Shown: positions 45,861 through 55,478, counted from the stretch's first letter. The stretch is 64,000 nt of DNA from Bacteroidales bacterium (GCA_021647205.1 JAKIVD010000019.1:1-64000), one strand, 5' to 3'. The notes: generated by a model not told the origin, from the letters alone. Translations and numbers: made by a program.

Positions 45861-46106
45861 GAAAATCTGCGTTATCTGCGGCTAATAAAAGACACCTGCG
45901 AACAGCTTTTTGCATTGCACCTGTCTGACGAAGGAATGAATTGCGTCAAAATAACCTTGTCGAAACGAGGAGGGTGCAGTCTGTCCCAACCCCTTGCGAC
46001 GGCCTGGGTGTTGGCGGTGAGGGAACTCCCGGGATACGGCACCCACGCGTTAGAGATGTCTTGTCGTTGCGCTTTCCTCAACATGACAAACGATTTAATA
46101 ATTAAC

Positions 46107-46733
46107 TCACCCAAACAAAGCATCAATCTCCCCAAGTTCCTCTTTGGTCAACTCTTTGCTGTCGCCCAATAATCCGGTGATGAAAGTCAGTTTTGCCGAA
46201 GCTTCAAAAACTTCCAGGCGGTCGAAAGCTTCCAACAGTGATTTGCCCACGGCCAGCACCCCATGATTTTGCATCAGGATTATGTTGGAATGAATGGCAG
46301 CTTTGGCAATTTCGTTTGCGAGCCCGGCAGTCCCCATCAATTTGTAAGCAGCAGTAGCCGGCTCCCCACAAATGGCACGGGCTTCTCCCATCAGATTGCA
46401 GTTGACCTTTTTTGCGCTGATACCAAAAGCGGTAGCGAAAACCGGATGGGCGTGAACAATGGCCTGCACATCTTTTCGTGCTTTAAAAACGGCAAGGTGC
46501 ATGCCCGTTTCCATGCTGGCTTCGAAATCAGGGTTGCGGCTTTTTCCATTAAAGTCAACTAGGCCGATGTCATCAACAGCCATCCTGCCTTTGTCGGTTT
46601 GGGAAGCCGTAAGCAGTATTTGGTTTTCACCAATTTTCAGGCTGATATTTCCACCGGAAGTGGTCGTCAACCCCTTGCTGTACAGCCGGCGCATAAAATA
46701 AGCGACTTCTTCTTTTTGTTCCTGATGGTTCAT
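46107..46733 (-). CDS. Class II aldolase/adducin-family protein, probably 5-deoxyribulose/methylthioribulose 1-phosphate aldolase or dehydratase
   Basis: A 208-residue zinc enzyme of the fuculose-1-phosphate aldolase fold: TTSGGNISLKIG, the catalytic glutamate E75 in SMETGMHLAVF, zinc ligands H94 and H96 in VHAHPVF, and the third histidine in ILMQNHGVLAVG. It lies three bases after mtnA, the isomerase that makes methylthioribulose 1-phosphate or 5-deoxyribulose 1-phosphate. So it either dehydrates this product (MtnB, methionine salvage) or splits it to DHAP and an aldehyde (DHAP shunt). No other methionine-salvage gene is present, which favours the shunt. Confidence 0.88.
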   Translation of the reverse strand: MNHQEQKEEVAYFMRRLYSKGLTTTSGGNISLKIGENQILLTASQTDKGRMAVDDIGLVDFNGKSRNPDFEASMETGMHLAVFKARKDVQAIVHAHPVFATAFGISAKKVNCNLMGEARAICGEPATAAYKLMGTAGLANEIAKAAIHSNIILMQNHGVLAVGKSLLEAFDRLEVFEASAKLTFITGLLGDSKELTKEELGEIDALFG

Positions 46734-46736
46734 GTG

Positions 46737-47783
46737 CTATTCCTCAAAAAGTTTTTTCACCGCCTGGTGATGTGCTTTGATGATTCCTTTCTCGGTAATG
46801 ATTCCGCTGATGTATTTGGCCGGTGTAACATCAAAAGCGGGGTTGTAGGCTTTGGAACCCGGTGAAGCCACCAGCACTTTGATTTTATTGCCATTGGCAT
46901 CGACACCTGTTTGGTAAAGTACTTCATCCTGGTCGCGCTCTTCAATCGGGATTCCTTTCCCCGTTTTGCATTCCAGATCGAAAGTAGAAGTAGGTGCCGC
47001 TACATAAAAAGGCACATCATAAGCATGGGCTACGATGGCCTTTTCAAGGGTCCCGATTTTGTTGGCCACATCGCCATTGGCAGCAATCCGGTCGGCACCA
47101 ACAATAATCAGGTCGATTTTTCCCTGGGCCATCAGTGTGGCAGCGGCATTGTCGGGGATAATCACATGGGGTACCCCGTCGTTATACAATTCCCAGGCCG
47201 TGAGCCGGGCGCCCTGGCTGCGCGGACGGGTTTCGTCGACATAAACAAATACGTCTTTTCCCTGTCGTTTGGCAAGGTAAACCGGGGCGAGGGCAGTGCC
47301 ATAATCAACAAAGGCAAGCCAGCCTGCATTGCAATGGGTAAGGATATTGGCTGATTTTTTGATGAGTTCGCTGCCGTACTCCCCTATTTTCTTTGAATCT
47401 TCAGTGTCTTTTGTGGCTACCCGCTGGGCTTCAATTTTTGCATTTTCAGGAGAGTTCAGCCCGGCACGGTAAACCCTGTCCACCGCATAAAACAAATTCT
47501 TGGCCGTTGGCCGGGTGTGTTCAATGTCCTGCCGTGCCTCACGAATGGAAATAGCCTTGGTTTTTTCGTTCGATAACAGAAAAGCCTGTGCCATGGCATA
47601 ACCGGCTGCCGCACCAATGGCACCGGCGCCCCTGATGGTCATGTCGGTAATGGCCATGCAGGTATCCCAATAGGTTTTACATTCGTGAATCACAAATTCG
47701 AAGGGCAGAAGGTTCTGTTGAATCATAAAAACAGAAGTGCCTTCCATCCAAACCGTTTGATATGATTTATCGTTGACGAGCAT
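46737..47783 (-). CDS. mtnA: S-methyl-5-thioribose-1-phosphate isomerase
   Basis: From the ATG at 47783 the protein has 348 residues, the normal MtnA length. Signatures are the opening VWMEGTSVFMIQQNLLP, MTIRGAGAIGAAAGYAMA, the catalytic cysteine in ILTHCNAGWLAF, RPRSQGARLTAWEL and the catalytic aspartate in VGADRIAANGDVANKIGT. It isomerises methylthioribose (or 5-deoxyribose) 1-phosphate to the ribulose form. The frame is open up to 47852, which would overlap the amidohydrolase stop, but that extra stretch is a dispersed repeat plus low-complexity sequence and not family-like. Confidence 0.92.
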   Translation of the reverse strand: MLVNDKSYQTVWMEGTSVFMIQQNLLPFEFVIHECKTYWDTCMAITDMTIRGAGAIGAAAGYAMAQAFLLSNEKTKAISIREARQDIEHTRPTAKNLFYAVDRVYRAGLNSPENAKIEAQRVATKDTEDSKKIGEYGSELIKKSANILTHCNAGWLAFVDYGTALAPVYLAKRQGKDVFVYVDETRPRSQGARLTAWELYNDGVPHVIIPDNAAATLMAQGKIDLIIVGADRIAANGDVANKIGTLEKAIVAHAYDVPFYVAAPTSTFDLECKTGKGIPIEERDQDEVLYQTGVDANGNKIKVLVASPGSKAYNPAFDVTPAKYISGIITEKGIIKAHHQAVKKLFEE

Positions 47784-47814
47784 TTTTAATTGGTCATTGG
47801 TTAATTGATTGTCA

Positions 47815-47850
47815 GACGCTTCCAGGTCCTGCGGACGCTGGAAGGTCTTC
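47815..47850. repeat. Dispersed 36-bp inverted repeat, copy A
   Basis: Core CTTCCAGG..CTGCG.ACGCTGGAAG with outer GAC/GTC arms. It lies between the amidohydrolase stop and the probable mtnA start. It shares the layout and most bases with 50948-50984 and 62758-62793. Confidence 0.75.
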
Positions 47851-49033
47851 ATATACTCAAATTTTTCAAAGCCATCCACACCATCAGTCCCGTACCCGTT
47901 GCGATGCTTTTTTCATCTACATCAAAAGTGGAAGTGTGCAGGTTTGCTGTGATGCCTTTGGCTCTGTTTCCTGTTCCCAGCCGGTAAAAACAAGCCGGGA
48001 TGATTTGTCCGTAGCGGGCAAAGTCTTCCACCGTCATTCTGATTTCCAGGCCTTTTACATTTTCTTTCCCAAGAAATTCAATGGCGGCTTCCCTGGCATT
48101 TTGAGTAAGTTTTTCATCGTTGACCAAAACCGGGTAGCCCTTCCGGATGGTCACTTCACAACTTACCCCATATTCCAGGGCAATTTTATCAGCCGTTTTC
48201 TTAATCAGCCGGTGGGCCTGCTCCCTCCAGCTTTCGTCAAAAGTGCGGAAGGTACCGCGAAGCTGAACCCCGGAAGGGATAATATTGTAAGTGCCATCGG
48301 CAATAAAACGGCCAAAAGCCAGTACCGAAAGCAGGTCTGCGGGTTTGTTTTTCGTCAGTACATTTTCAAGGCTGAGCAGAACCTGTGCAGCTGCCAACAC
48401 GGTGTTGTCCCGTTTTTCCGGAATGGCCGCATGTCCTCCTTTTCCTTTCACAAACAAGCTAAGCTCATCGGAGGAAGCCATGTATTTTCCGGTTTTAAAC
48501 CCCACTTGTCCGGCTTGCAATTCGGGAAAAACATGCTGGGCAAAAATGGCATCGGGTTTGGGGTTTTCCAGTACACCTTCCTTTATCATTTGCAGTGCTC
48601 CGCCGGGGAGTTCCTCTTCGGCAGGTTGAAAAATAAATTTGACTGTCCCTTCAAAATTGTTCTTTAAGTCGTTCAGAATTTTCACCGTTCCCAGCAAACA
48701 AGTCATGTGCACATCGTGGCCACAGGCATGCATCACACCGCTGTTCAACGATTTGTAGGGGAGATGATTTTGTTCGGTAAGTGCCAGCGCATCCATATCT
48801 GCCCGCAGGGCGATGGTTTTTTTAGCGGGGTTCTTCCCTTCTATCAATCCGACAATACCATATCCACCCACATTATTTTTATGCGAAATTCCCCATTCGG
48901 TCAACAAATTTGAAAGGTAAGCCGCCGTTTCTTTTTCCTGAAAACTCAATTCGGGACGGGCATGAAGGTGGTGACGGACTTTTAGCAAATGAGCCGACAT
49001 GGCAGCAACTGACTGCTTTACTTCTTGTTTCAT
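47849..49033 (-). CDS. M20-family amidohydrolase (N-acyl-amino acid or hippurate hydrolase type)
   Basis: From ATG 49033 the protein has 394 residues, the usual length. Upstream in-frame codons lie in or too near the -7 box at 49064-49071. The metal site is seen in LSFQEKETAAYL, HACGHDVHMTCLLG, QPAEEELPGGALQM and the final GTGNRAKGITANLHTSTFDVDE. The dimerisation domain has GKGGHAAIPEKRDNTVLAAAQVL. It hydrolyses an N-acylated amino acid in the cytoplasm; the substrate cannot be read from sequence. It heads an operon with mtnA and the class II aldolase. Confidence 0.92.
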   Translation of the reverse strand: MKQEVKQSVAAMSAHLLKVRHHLHARPELSFQEKETAAYLSNLLTEWGISHKNNVGGYGIVGLIEGKNPAKKTIALRADMDALALTEQNHLPYKSLNSGVMHACGHDVHMTCLLGTVKILNDLKNNFEGTVKFIFQPAEEELPGGALQMIKEGVLENPKPDAIFAQHVFPELQAGQVGFKTGKYMASSDELSLFVKGKGGHAAIPEKRDNTVLAAAQVLLSLENVLTKNKPADLLSVLAFGRFIADGTYNIIPSGVQLRGTFRTFDESWREQAHRLIKKTADKIALEYGVSCEVTIRKGYPVLVNDEKLTQNAREAAIEFLGKENVKGLEIRMTVEDFARYGQIIPACFYRLGTGNRAKGITANLHTSTFDVDEKSIATGTGLMVWMALKNLSI

Positions 49034-49063
49034 TTCCACAGCAATAGAGAATATTTTCATTAA

Positions 49064-49071
49064 CAAATGTA
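49064..49071 (-). promoter_or_regulatory. -7 box of the amidohydrolase-mtnA-aldolase operon
   Basis: TACATTTG on the minus strand. The ATG at 49060 is only three bases away and would be at or before the transcript start, so the ATG at 49033 is preferred. Confidence 0.5.
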
Positions 49072-49162
49072 AACTTTTAGGGGAAAGGTGAATTCAAAAA
49101 TAGAAAAATCAGAAAGCTTGTTAAAAAATTACAAGATTTACTGCTCGCTAACGCAGGCTTTC

Positions 49163-49170
49163 TAACTTTG
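49163..49170 (+). promoter_or_regulatory. -7 box of the sulfotransferase gene
   Basis: TAACTTTG, ten bases before the ATG at 49181; a leader of only a few bases is predicted. Confidence 0.5.
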
Positions 49171-49180
49171 TAAAAGATTT

Positions 49181-50293
49181 ATGTGTATTCATTTAAAAAA
49201 AAAGAAATTTGAATTATTACCGGTAACCACCCTTTTAGGTGGGTCGTGTTCAAATATTAAGGCAATAGCAAAGCAGCGGACAATTGACGATGCATTCAGG
49301 CAGAAGTATTTTTTTACCCGTTCAGCAGCCCGGATACTCGGGATGTTCAGTTCGTTGGAAGAAAGGGCTTACCGGCAAAAAATGAAGGGGCTTAATTTTG
49401 TTAAACCACCGGTTTTTATCATTGGGTTTTGGCGATCGGGAACTACGCTCATGCATCAACTGATGACGCTGAACAAGGAATTCGGCTTTCTGAATACCTA
49501 TCATTCTGTCTTTCCCAATCACATACTTGCCAATCAGTGGTGGCTGAAAAACATCGCGAAATTATTGTTGCCCGATACCCGTCCCGGCGACAATATGAAA
49601 CTGGATTTCAGTTATCCGCAGGAAGAAGAAATAGCATTGGGAAATTTGCAGCCCATCAGTTTTTATAATTTCTTTTATTTCCCGCGGGATATTCAGGAAT
49701 TCATCAGCGAAAGCCTTTTTTTTGAAAATATAAGTGAAGAGCAGTTTCACCGGTGGAAAGAAGCCTACACCTACCTGATGAATACGGCCCTCATTAATAC
49801 CAATGGAAATCAATTTGTTTCTAAAAACCCACCCAATACGTTCCGGATTAAGATACTACTCGATATGTTTCCCGAAGCAAAATTTATCTACATGCACCGC
49901 AATACTTACGAAACCATTTATTCGTTTATCCGGTTTGTACAAGGTGTCCTCAAAGGTGTCAAATTACAGGAATATGATGAAACGGAAAACAAACTTCAGT
50001 TAATCAGGCTGTACAAACTGATGCAGGAGGCCTATGCGAAAGATAAAGTTTATATCCCTGAAGGCCAGCTTGTGGAAGTGGAATACGAATACTTCAAAGA
50101 CCATAAAAAAGAAGAGCTTTCACGAATTTACAACCAACTTGGCCTCGATGGATTTGAAGAAACCGTGCCCCGTATTGATTTTCTCCTGCACGAGATCAAC
50201 GATTTCAAGCGCTCGAACCATCAAATTGACGAATCATTTAAAAGTCTTATCAACAGCGAATTGGGAGATTTAGTCGACCTCAATACAAAATAA
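49181..50293 (+). CDS. Sulfotransferase family protein
   Basis: A 370-residue protein with the 5'-phosphosulfate loop FIIGFWRSGTTLMHQL near residue 78 and the 3'-phosphate segment FIYMHRNTYETIYSF near 235, in addition to SKNPPNTFRIKILLDMFP. It should transfer sulfate from PAPS to a hydroxyl or amine, presumably on a lipid or surface glycan. A hydrophobic N-terminal part is absent, so it acts in the cytoplasm. Its role in this organism is not evident from the neighbours. Confidence 0.88.
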   Translation: MCIHLKKKKFELLPVTTLLGGSCSNIKAIAKQRTIDDAFRQKYFFTRSAARILGMFSSLEERAYRQKMKGLNFVKPPVFIIGFWRSGTTLMHQLMTLNKEFGFLNTYHSVFPNHILANQWWLKNIAKLLLPDTRPGDNMKLDFSYPQEEEIALGNLQPISFYNFFYFPRDIQEFISESLFFENISEEQFHRWKEAYTYLMNTALINTNGNQFVSKNPPNTFRIKILLDMFPEAKFIYMHRNTYETIYSFIRFVQGVLKGVKLQEYDETENKLQLIRLYKLMQEAYAKDKVYIPEGQLVEVEYEYFKDHKKEELSRIYNQLGLDGFEETVPRIDFLLHEINDFKRSNHQIDESFKSLINSELGDLVDLNTK

Positions 50294-50515
50294 GGGGTAC
50301 CTGCCATATCTGTACGCACATGATGGTGAACTGACCCTCAAATTATGAATTGCACATGCAATTCGGGATTGAGGCTGTGTAGCTTGTGTACTTCTGCTAT
50401 TTTGCCCCACGAGGCCAGAGCAACATAGCAGGCTGGTGTTTTGTAAAAAGTAAGCGTTAACATTCAATAGTTCAAAAAACATCGGCACGGAGTAAAATAT
50501 TAAGCTGTCAAAGTG

Positions 50516-50523
50516 TATCTTTG
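50516..50523 (+). promoter_or_regulatory. -7 box of the FtsB/DivIC-like gene
   Basis: TATCTTTG at 50516-50523. The longer frame starting at 50513 would begin inside it, so the ATG at 50543 is the start. Confidence 0.55.
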
Positions 50524-50542
50524 GGCCTTATTGCAAACAGCC

Positions 50543-50830
50543 ATGTTTTTTAGAAAATACATCAACAACCGATATTTTTATACCGGACTTGCTTTTGTTA
50601 TCCTGATGGTATTTTTCGACCAGGAGAACATTGTCGAACAACTGAACCTCAGCCGCCGCCTGAGTGATCTTGAGGAACAAAAGGCTTTTTACCGCGAAGA
50701 AATCAAAAATAACACCGAAGCCATTTATGTACTGGAACACGACACCCTCCGCATGGAAAAATATGCCCGTGAGAAATATTATATGAAAAAGGACGGGGAG
50801 GATGTTTTTGTATTGGTTCCGGAGGAGTAA
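50543..50830 (+). CDS. FtsB/DivIC-like septum formation protein
   Basis: A 95-residue single-pass membrane protein: short cytoplasmic N-terminus, membrane helix at about 12-29 (YTGLAFVILMVFFD), a coiled coil (LSRRLSDLEEQKAFYREEI) and the conserved C-terminal segment LEKYAREKYYMKKDGEDVFV-like, here RMEKYAREKYYMKKDGED. It belongs to the cell-division complex with FtsL and FtsQ at the septum. Size and order of parts are typical. Confidence 0.9.
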   Translation: MFFRKYINNRYFYTGLAFVILMVFFDQENIVEQLNLSRRLSDLEEQKAFYREEIKNNTEAIYVLEHDTLRMEKYAREKYYMKKDGEDVFVLVPEE

Positions 50831-50947
50831 TCCCGCTCAGCGATGTTTCGGACGTCTGTTTTAACCTGCTTAAAGCTTGTACACCTGAACTATTGTGAGA
50901 GTTTTTTCGAACTTCCGGGGGCAAGGCACCGATGCTTCCATTATACC

Positions 50948-50984
50948 GACTCTTCCAGGTTCTGCGAACGCTGGAAGGTCTTCC
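50948..50984. repeat. Dispersed 36-bp inverted repeat, copy B
   Basis: CTTCCAGG..CTGCG.ACGCTGGAAG core with GAC/GTC outer arms, as at 47815 and 62758. It lies between the convergent ftsB-like and priA genes, where it could also act as a two-way terminator. Confidence 0.75.
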
Positions 50985-51021
50985 GTTCCCCCATCCTTCC
51001 ATTCCTCCACTCTCCCACTTC

Positions 51022-53511
51022 TTACTGCGGATCCACGTCAAACTGTACCATTACGGGTTTGAACCTGGTGACTTTTCTGAACTCCCCCAACAGGGCAAGT
51101 ATTTGTTTCTTTGTTGCCGACTGGTTTGCTTCCCGCGGGGTTTTCAACAACAACTGCCGGATGTAAAAAGAGCGGACTCGTGCCACCATAGGGGGTTCCG
51201 GCCCCTGAACCCTGTTTCCGAATTTAGCCCGCATTTCCCTACCGAAAACCAGGGCAGCTGCTGCCAGTAATCGCGGATCCTTGTGTTTCATCCGGATGAT
51301 GATCAGTCTGTGAAAAGGCGGGTATTTAAACCGTTTCCTTTCGGCCAACTCGCGCTCAAACATACCCTGGTAATCGTTTTCAACCACATTCTTAATAACG
51401 GGATGTGAAGGTTGCCATGACTGAATGATCACCTTTCCCCTTTTGTTCTTCCGCCCGGCCCTGCCACTTACCTGGGCCATCATCTGGTAGCTTCTTTCGT
51501 GTGCCCTGAAATCGGGGAAACTGAGCATGTTGTCAGCACTTAAAACCCCAACCACCTGCACATTATCGAAATCGAGGCCTTTGGTAACCATTTGTGTACC
51601 GGTAAGGATATCCGTTTTGCCGGTTTCAAATTCGTAGAAAATGCGCTGAAGAGCGTTCTTGCTACGGGTCGAATCAAGGTCCAACCTGCTTATATTGGTT
51701 TCGGGAAGCAGGAAACCCAGTTCTTCTTCCACCTTTTCTGTACCAAAGCCCTTCATTTTTAAATCGGTACTCCCACAGTCGGAACAGGTGGCGGGGACAG
51801 TTGTGGAGAACCCACAATAATGACATTTAAGCAACTCGCTGTGTTTGTGGTAAGTGAGGGTTACATCACAATTTTTACATTCGGGCACCCAATTGCAAAG
51901 CTCGCATTCTATTCGCAGCGAAAACCCCCGGCGGTTCTGGAAAAGGATAATTTGTTGCTTTTCCTCCAAAGTAGCTTTAATGGCGTCCAGCAACACCGAC
52001 GAAAAATGCGAGCGAATCAATTTTCGGTGCAGTTGGTCTTTCATGTTCACCACCACCACTTCGGGCAGGGTGATGCCACTGTACCTTTCGGTGAGGGTTG
52101 CCAGGCCGTATTTTCCCGTTTGGGCATTGTAAAAACTTTCGATGGCCGGCGTAGCTGAGCCCAGTACGACTTTGGCTTTATGGAGTGAAGCGAGGTAAAT
52201 GGCCGAATCGCGGGCATTGTAACGTGGTGCAGGATCAAACTGTTTGTAGGACTGGTCGTGCTCTTCATCAACAATAATAAGTCCCAGATTGCTGAAGGGA
52301 AGAAACATTGCCGAACGTGGTCCCAGAATAATCCGGTACCGGCTGCGCACAGCGTCTTCGTCGTGCCCGGCAATGTTGTTCCACACTTCGGCTCGCTCGT
52401 TGCGGTTGTAGCGCGAGTGGTACACCCCGACCTCGTTGCCAAAATACCTGCGCAGGCGGTTGATGATTTGGGTGGTGAGGGCAATTTCAGGTAGCAGATA
52501 AAGGACTTGTTTGCCCGTTGCCAGTATTTCTTCGATGAGTTTAATGTAGATTTCCGTTTTCCCCGATGAAGTTATCCCGTGCAGCAAAACCACATTGTGT
52601 TCGCTAAATTCATGGTTGATTTTCTGAAAAGCTTCGTGCTGGTGTTCGCTCAATATAACACCGGCAATGTTTTCGGCATTGCCCTTTTCTTCCAGCCGGC
52701 TGACGGTCTTTTTCGTGATAAGGAACACACCTTTTTCGTTCAATGCCCTGAGCACGGCATGCGTGCTGTCGGCCTTTTTCAGCAACTCGCTTTGCCTGAT
52801 TTCAAAGTCCGTTTCCATCGGAAAACCGGCCAGTCGAAGAAAGTGCATCAGCAATTCGAGTTGTTTGTGGGCCCTTTTGCCCAGGCTGTCCATCAGTTCG
52901 CGCATGGACTCTTCATCCCTGAATGTATCCGAAAGTGAAACAAAGCTTTCTGTTTTGGGTTTAAAGCCTCCTTTCAGTTCTTCCTCCATCACCAGTATAT
53001 TTTTGTCTATCATCCTTTTCAGCAGGGGCAGGACTTTCTGAAAACCCACTATCCTTGAAATCTCGTCAATGGCCAGTCGTTTTTTAACCAACAGGGTTTC
53101 GGTTACACGGTATTCAAATTCGTCGAGGTTTTCCCTGTCGGGAAGGAAGTCGGGCGAAAGCAATATTTTCGATTCGCTGGACAACTTGAAAACTGCAGGC
53201 AGGGCAGCCTGCATCACCTGTCCAAGGGTACTCATGTAATAATCCGAAATCCACTTCCAGAAACGGAACTGCAAATCGTTGACAAGTGGCTTTTCGTCCA
53301 GCAGGTGCAGAATGTATTTGGGAACGTATTCGGGTACTTCACGGTGAATTTTCCGTACAAGCCCGGCATAAATCTTTTTGCGCCCGAACTGCACGGCTAC
53401 CCTTTGGCCTTCAGCCACAAACTCATTCAACTCGTAAGGCACGCGGTAAGTGAAAGTTCCCGGAACCGGGAGGGGCAACAAAATGTCAGCAAAAAGGGTG
53501 ATACGTTCCAT
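51022..53511 (-). CDS. priA: Primosomal protein N', replication restart helicase PriA
   Basis: An 829-residue DNA helicase. The N-terminal 3'-DNA-binding domain opens LFADILLPLPVPGTFTYRVP. Helicase motifs are Walker A HGITSSGKTEIYI, DEEHD, and QVSGRAGRKNKRG. Two zinc-binding cysteine clusters lie between (CELCNWVPECKNC and CHYCGFSTTVPATCSDC). It restarts stalled replication forks. It is divergent from lepA, with starts 106 bases apart. A TACCTTTG box at 53517-53524 lies five bases before the ATG, so a leaderless transcript is likely. Confidence 0.97.
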   Translation of the reverse strand: MERITLFADILLPLPVPGTFTYRVPYELNEFVAEGQRVAVQFGRKKIYAGLVRKIHREVPEYVPKYILHLLDEKPLVNDLQFRFWKWISDYYMSTLGQVMQAALPAVFKLSSESKILLSPDFLPDRENLDEFEYRVTETLLVKKRLAIDEISRIVGFQKVLPLLKRMIDKNILVMEEELKGGFKPKTESFVSLSDTFRDEESMRELMDSLGKRAHKQLELLMHFLRLAGFPMETDFEIRQSELLKKADSTHAVLRALNEKGVFLITKKTVSRLEEKGNAENIAGVILSEHQHEAFQKINHEFSEHNVVLLHGITSSGKTEIYIKLIEEILATGKQVLYLLPEIALTTQIINRLRRYFGNEVGVYHSRYNRNERAEVWNNIAGHDEDAVRSRYRIILGPRSAMFLPFSNLGLIIVDEEHDQSYKQFDPAPRYNARDSAIYLASLHKAKVVLGSATPAIESFYNAQTGKYGLATLTERYSGITLPEVVVVNMKDQLHRKLIRSHFSSVLLDAIKATLEEKQQIILFQNRRGFSLRIECELCNWVPECKNCDVTLTYHKHSELLKCHYCGFSTTVPATCSDCGSTDLKMKGFGTEKVEEELGFLLPETNISRLDLDSTRSKNALQRIFYEFETGKTDILTGTQMVTKGLDFDNVQVVGVLSADNMLSFPDFRAHERSYQMMAQVSGRAGRKNKRGKVIIQSWQPSHPVIKNVVENDYQGMFERELAERKRFKYPPFHRLIIIRMKHKDPRLLAAAALVFGREMRAKFGNRVQGPEPPMVARVRSFYIRQLLLKTPREANQSATKKQILALLGEFRKVTRFKPVMVQFDVDPQ

Positions 53512-53516
53512 TCATG

Positions 53517-53524
53517 CAAAGGTA
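53517..53524 (-). promoter_or_regulatory. -7 box five bases before the priA start codon
   Basis: TACCTTTG on the minus strand with the ATG at 53511. It mirrors the identical box before lepA. Confidence 0.6.
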
Positions 53525-53603
53525 GGGTTTTAGTGCGGAATGCAGCATGTTGTGTGGAGTCATCATCAAAGTCCCCTCCGTTCGCACACAAACAAAATAA
53601 TCC

Positions 53604-53611
53604 TACCTTTG
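53604..53611 (+). promoter_or_regulatory. -7 box six bases before the lepA start codon
   Basis: TACCTTTG, with TTCG 19 bases upstream as a weak -33 element. The ATG is at 53618. Confidence 0.6.
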
Positions 53612-53617
53612 CAACCT

Positions 53618-55408
53618 ATGGAAAACATCAGGAATTTCTGCATTATTGCCCACATCGACCACGGAAAAAGTACATTGGCCGACCGTCTGCTTGAGTTCAC
53701 CGGAACTGTTGCCGGACGAGACCTTGAAGCCCAGGTGCTGGACGATATGGACATCGAGCGCGAACGCGGGATTACCATTAAAAGCCATGCCATCCAGATG
53801 GATTACAAGCAGCAGGGCCGGGATTATGTACTGAACCTCATCGACACCCCCGGCCATGTGGATTTTTCGTACGAAGTTTCGCGTTCCATTGCAGCTTGCG
53901 AAGGCGCACTGCTGATTGTTGACGCCACGCAGGGCATCCAGGCGCAAACCATTTCCAATCTGTACCTCGCCATCGAGAACGACCTGGAAATTATTCCCGT
54001 CCTGAATAAAATGGACCTCGACAACGCCATGCCCGATGAGGTAAAGGATCAGATTGTGGACATGATTGGTTGCGATGAGAGTGAAATTATTGAAGCCAGC
54101 GGCAAAACAGGCTTCGGTGTAGACAATATTCTGGAAGCCATAGTAGAAAGGATTCCTGCCCCCAAAGGAGATACCGGCGCACCTTTGCAAGCGCTGATTT
54201 TTGACTCTGTTTTTAACTCTTTCAGGGGAATTATTGCCTACTTCAGAATTTTTAACGGTGAGATCAGACAAGGGGAAAAGGTGAAATTTGTAAATACCGA
54301 AAAAGAATACGAGGCCAATGAAATTGGGGTGCTGCGCCTGAAACAAGAACCCCGCAAAGTATTGAAGGCCGGCGATGTCGGCTATATTATTTCGGGGGTA
54401 AAAACCTCGAAGGAAGTCAAAGTAGGCGACACAATTACCCATGTTGATGCGCCTTGTGAAGCAGCCATCGAAGGTTTTGAAGATGTAAAGCCCATGGTTT
54501 TTGCGGGTATTTACCCTATTGATGCGGACGACTACGAAGAGCTTCGCACTTCCATGGAAAAACTACAGCTTAACGATGCTTCGCTGACTTTTGAACCCGA
54601 ATCGTCGATGGCTTTGGGTTTTGGTTTTCGCTGTGGCTTTTTGGGATTGCTGCACATGGAAATTATCCAGGAGCGCCTCGACCGCGAATTCGACATGAAT
54701 GTCATCACCACCATGCCCAATGTGTCGTACCGCGTAATTACCAATAAAAAGGAAGTGATTGAAGTCCACAATCCTTCCGGCCTGCCCGAGCATAAATATG
54801 TAGACCATATCGAAGAACCTTTTATCAAGGCACAAATCATTTCGAAAACCGATTATATCGGCCCCATTATTAAACTTTGCCTCGACAAAAGGGGTGAGCT
54901 GAAAAATCAGGTTTACCTCAGCACCAGCCGGGTTGAACTAACGGTGGACATGCCGCTGGGAGAAATCGTCTTCGACTTTTACGACAAACTGAAAAGCATC
55001 TCCAAAGGTTACGCTTCTTTTGATTACCACATTTCGGGCTACCGCCCGGCAAAACTCATCAAGCTCGATATTCTTTTGAATGGGGAGTCGGTTGATGCTT
55101 TGTCAACTTTAACCCATCATGACAATGCTTACAGTTTGGGCAGAAGGATTTGTGTAAAACTCAAAGACCTGATTCCACGCCAGCAATTTGACATTGCCAT
55201 CCAGGCCGCCATCAGTGCGAAAATTATCGCCCGCGAAACGGTGAAAGCCCTGCGCAAAGACGTAACAGCCAAATGTTATGGTGGCGACATTACCCGCAAA
55301 CGCAAACTCCTTGAAAAGCAGAAAAAAGGAAAGAAACGCATGCGTCAGGTAGGCAATGTTGAAGTGCCACAGCAAGCTTTTTTGGTGGTGTTGAAGTTGA
55401 ATGATTGA
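53618..55408 (+). CDS. lepA: Elongation factor 4 (LepA)
   Basis: From ATG 53618 the protein has 596 residues, the family length. The frame is open further up to 53540, but the promoter lies there. GTPase motifs are [16 protein letters not shown] (P-loop), [12 protein letters not shown] (switch I), [12 protein letters not shown] and NKMDLDNA. LepA-specific C-terminal parts are [22 protein letters not shown] and [23 protein letters not shown]. It back-translocates or rescues stalled ribosomes. Single gene, divergent from priA. Confidence 0.98.
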   Translation: MENIRNFCIIAHIDHGKSTLADRLLEFTGTVAGRDLEAQVLDDMDIERERGITIKSHAIQMDYKQQGRDYVLNLIDTPGHVDFSYEVSRSIAACEGALLIVDATQGIQAQTISNLYLAIENDLEIIPVLNKMDLDNAMPDEVKDQIVDMIGCDESEIIEASGKTGFGVDNILEAIVERIPAPKGDTGAPLQALIFDSVFNSFRGIIAYFRIFNGEIRQGEKVKFVNTEKEYEANEIGVLRLKQEPRKVLKAGDVGYIISGVKTSKEVKVGDTITHVDAPCEAAIEGFEDVKPMVFAGIYPIDADDYEELRTSMEKLQLNDASLTFEPESSMALGFGFRCGFLGLLHMEIIQERLDREFDMNVITTMPNVSYRVITNKKEVIEVHNPSGLPEHKYVDHIEEPFIKAQIISKTDYIGPIIKLCLDKRGELKNQVYLSTSRVELTVDMPLGEIVFDFYDKLKSISKGYASFDYHISGYRPAKLIKLDILLNGESVDALSTLTHHDNAYSLGRRICVKLKDLIPRQQFDIAIQAAISAKIIARETVKALRKDVTAKCYGGDITRKRKLLEKQKKGKKRMRQVGNVEVPQQAFLVVLKLND

Positions 55409-55478
55409 GTAGGTTTCTTTTAAGCTTAATATCAAAGTCTGATAATCTTCGTTATTTGTAATTGAAAAATATCATCAT

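Noticed and set aside
45859-46172. Possible small gene of about 105 codons after the PKD gene
   Set aside because: The composition is that of intergenic repeat sequence, the frame overlaps the aldolase gene on the other strand, and no domain is visible.
47784-47852. N-terminal extension of MtnA, in a four-base overlap with the amidohydrolase gene
   Set aside because: The overlap looks like translational coupling, but the stretch is a dispersed repeat plus low-complexity sequence. Starting at 47783 gives the usual MtnA length.
53603-54442. Long open frame antisense to lepA
   Set aside because: It is the complement of highly conserved GTPase sequence, with no domain of its own.
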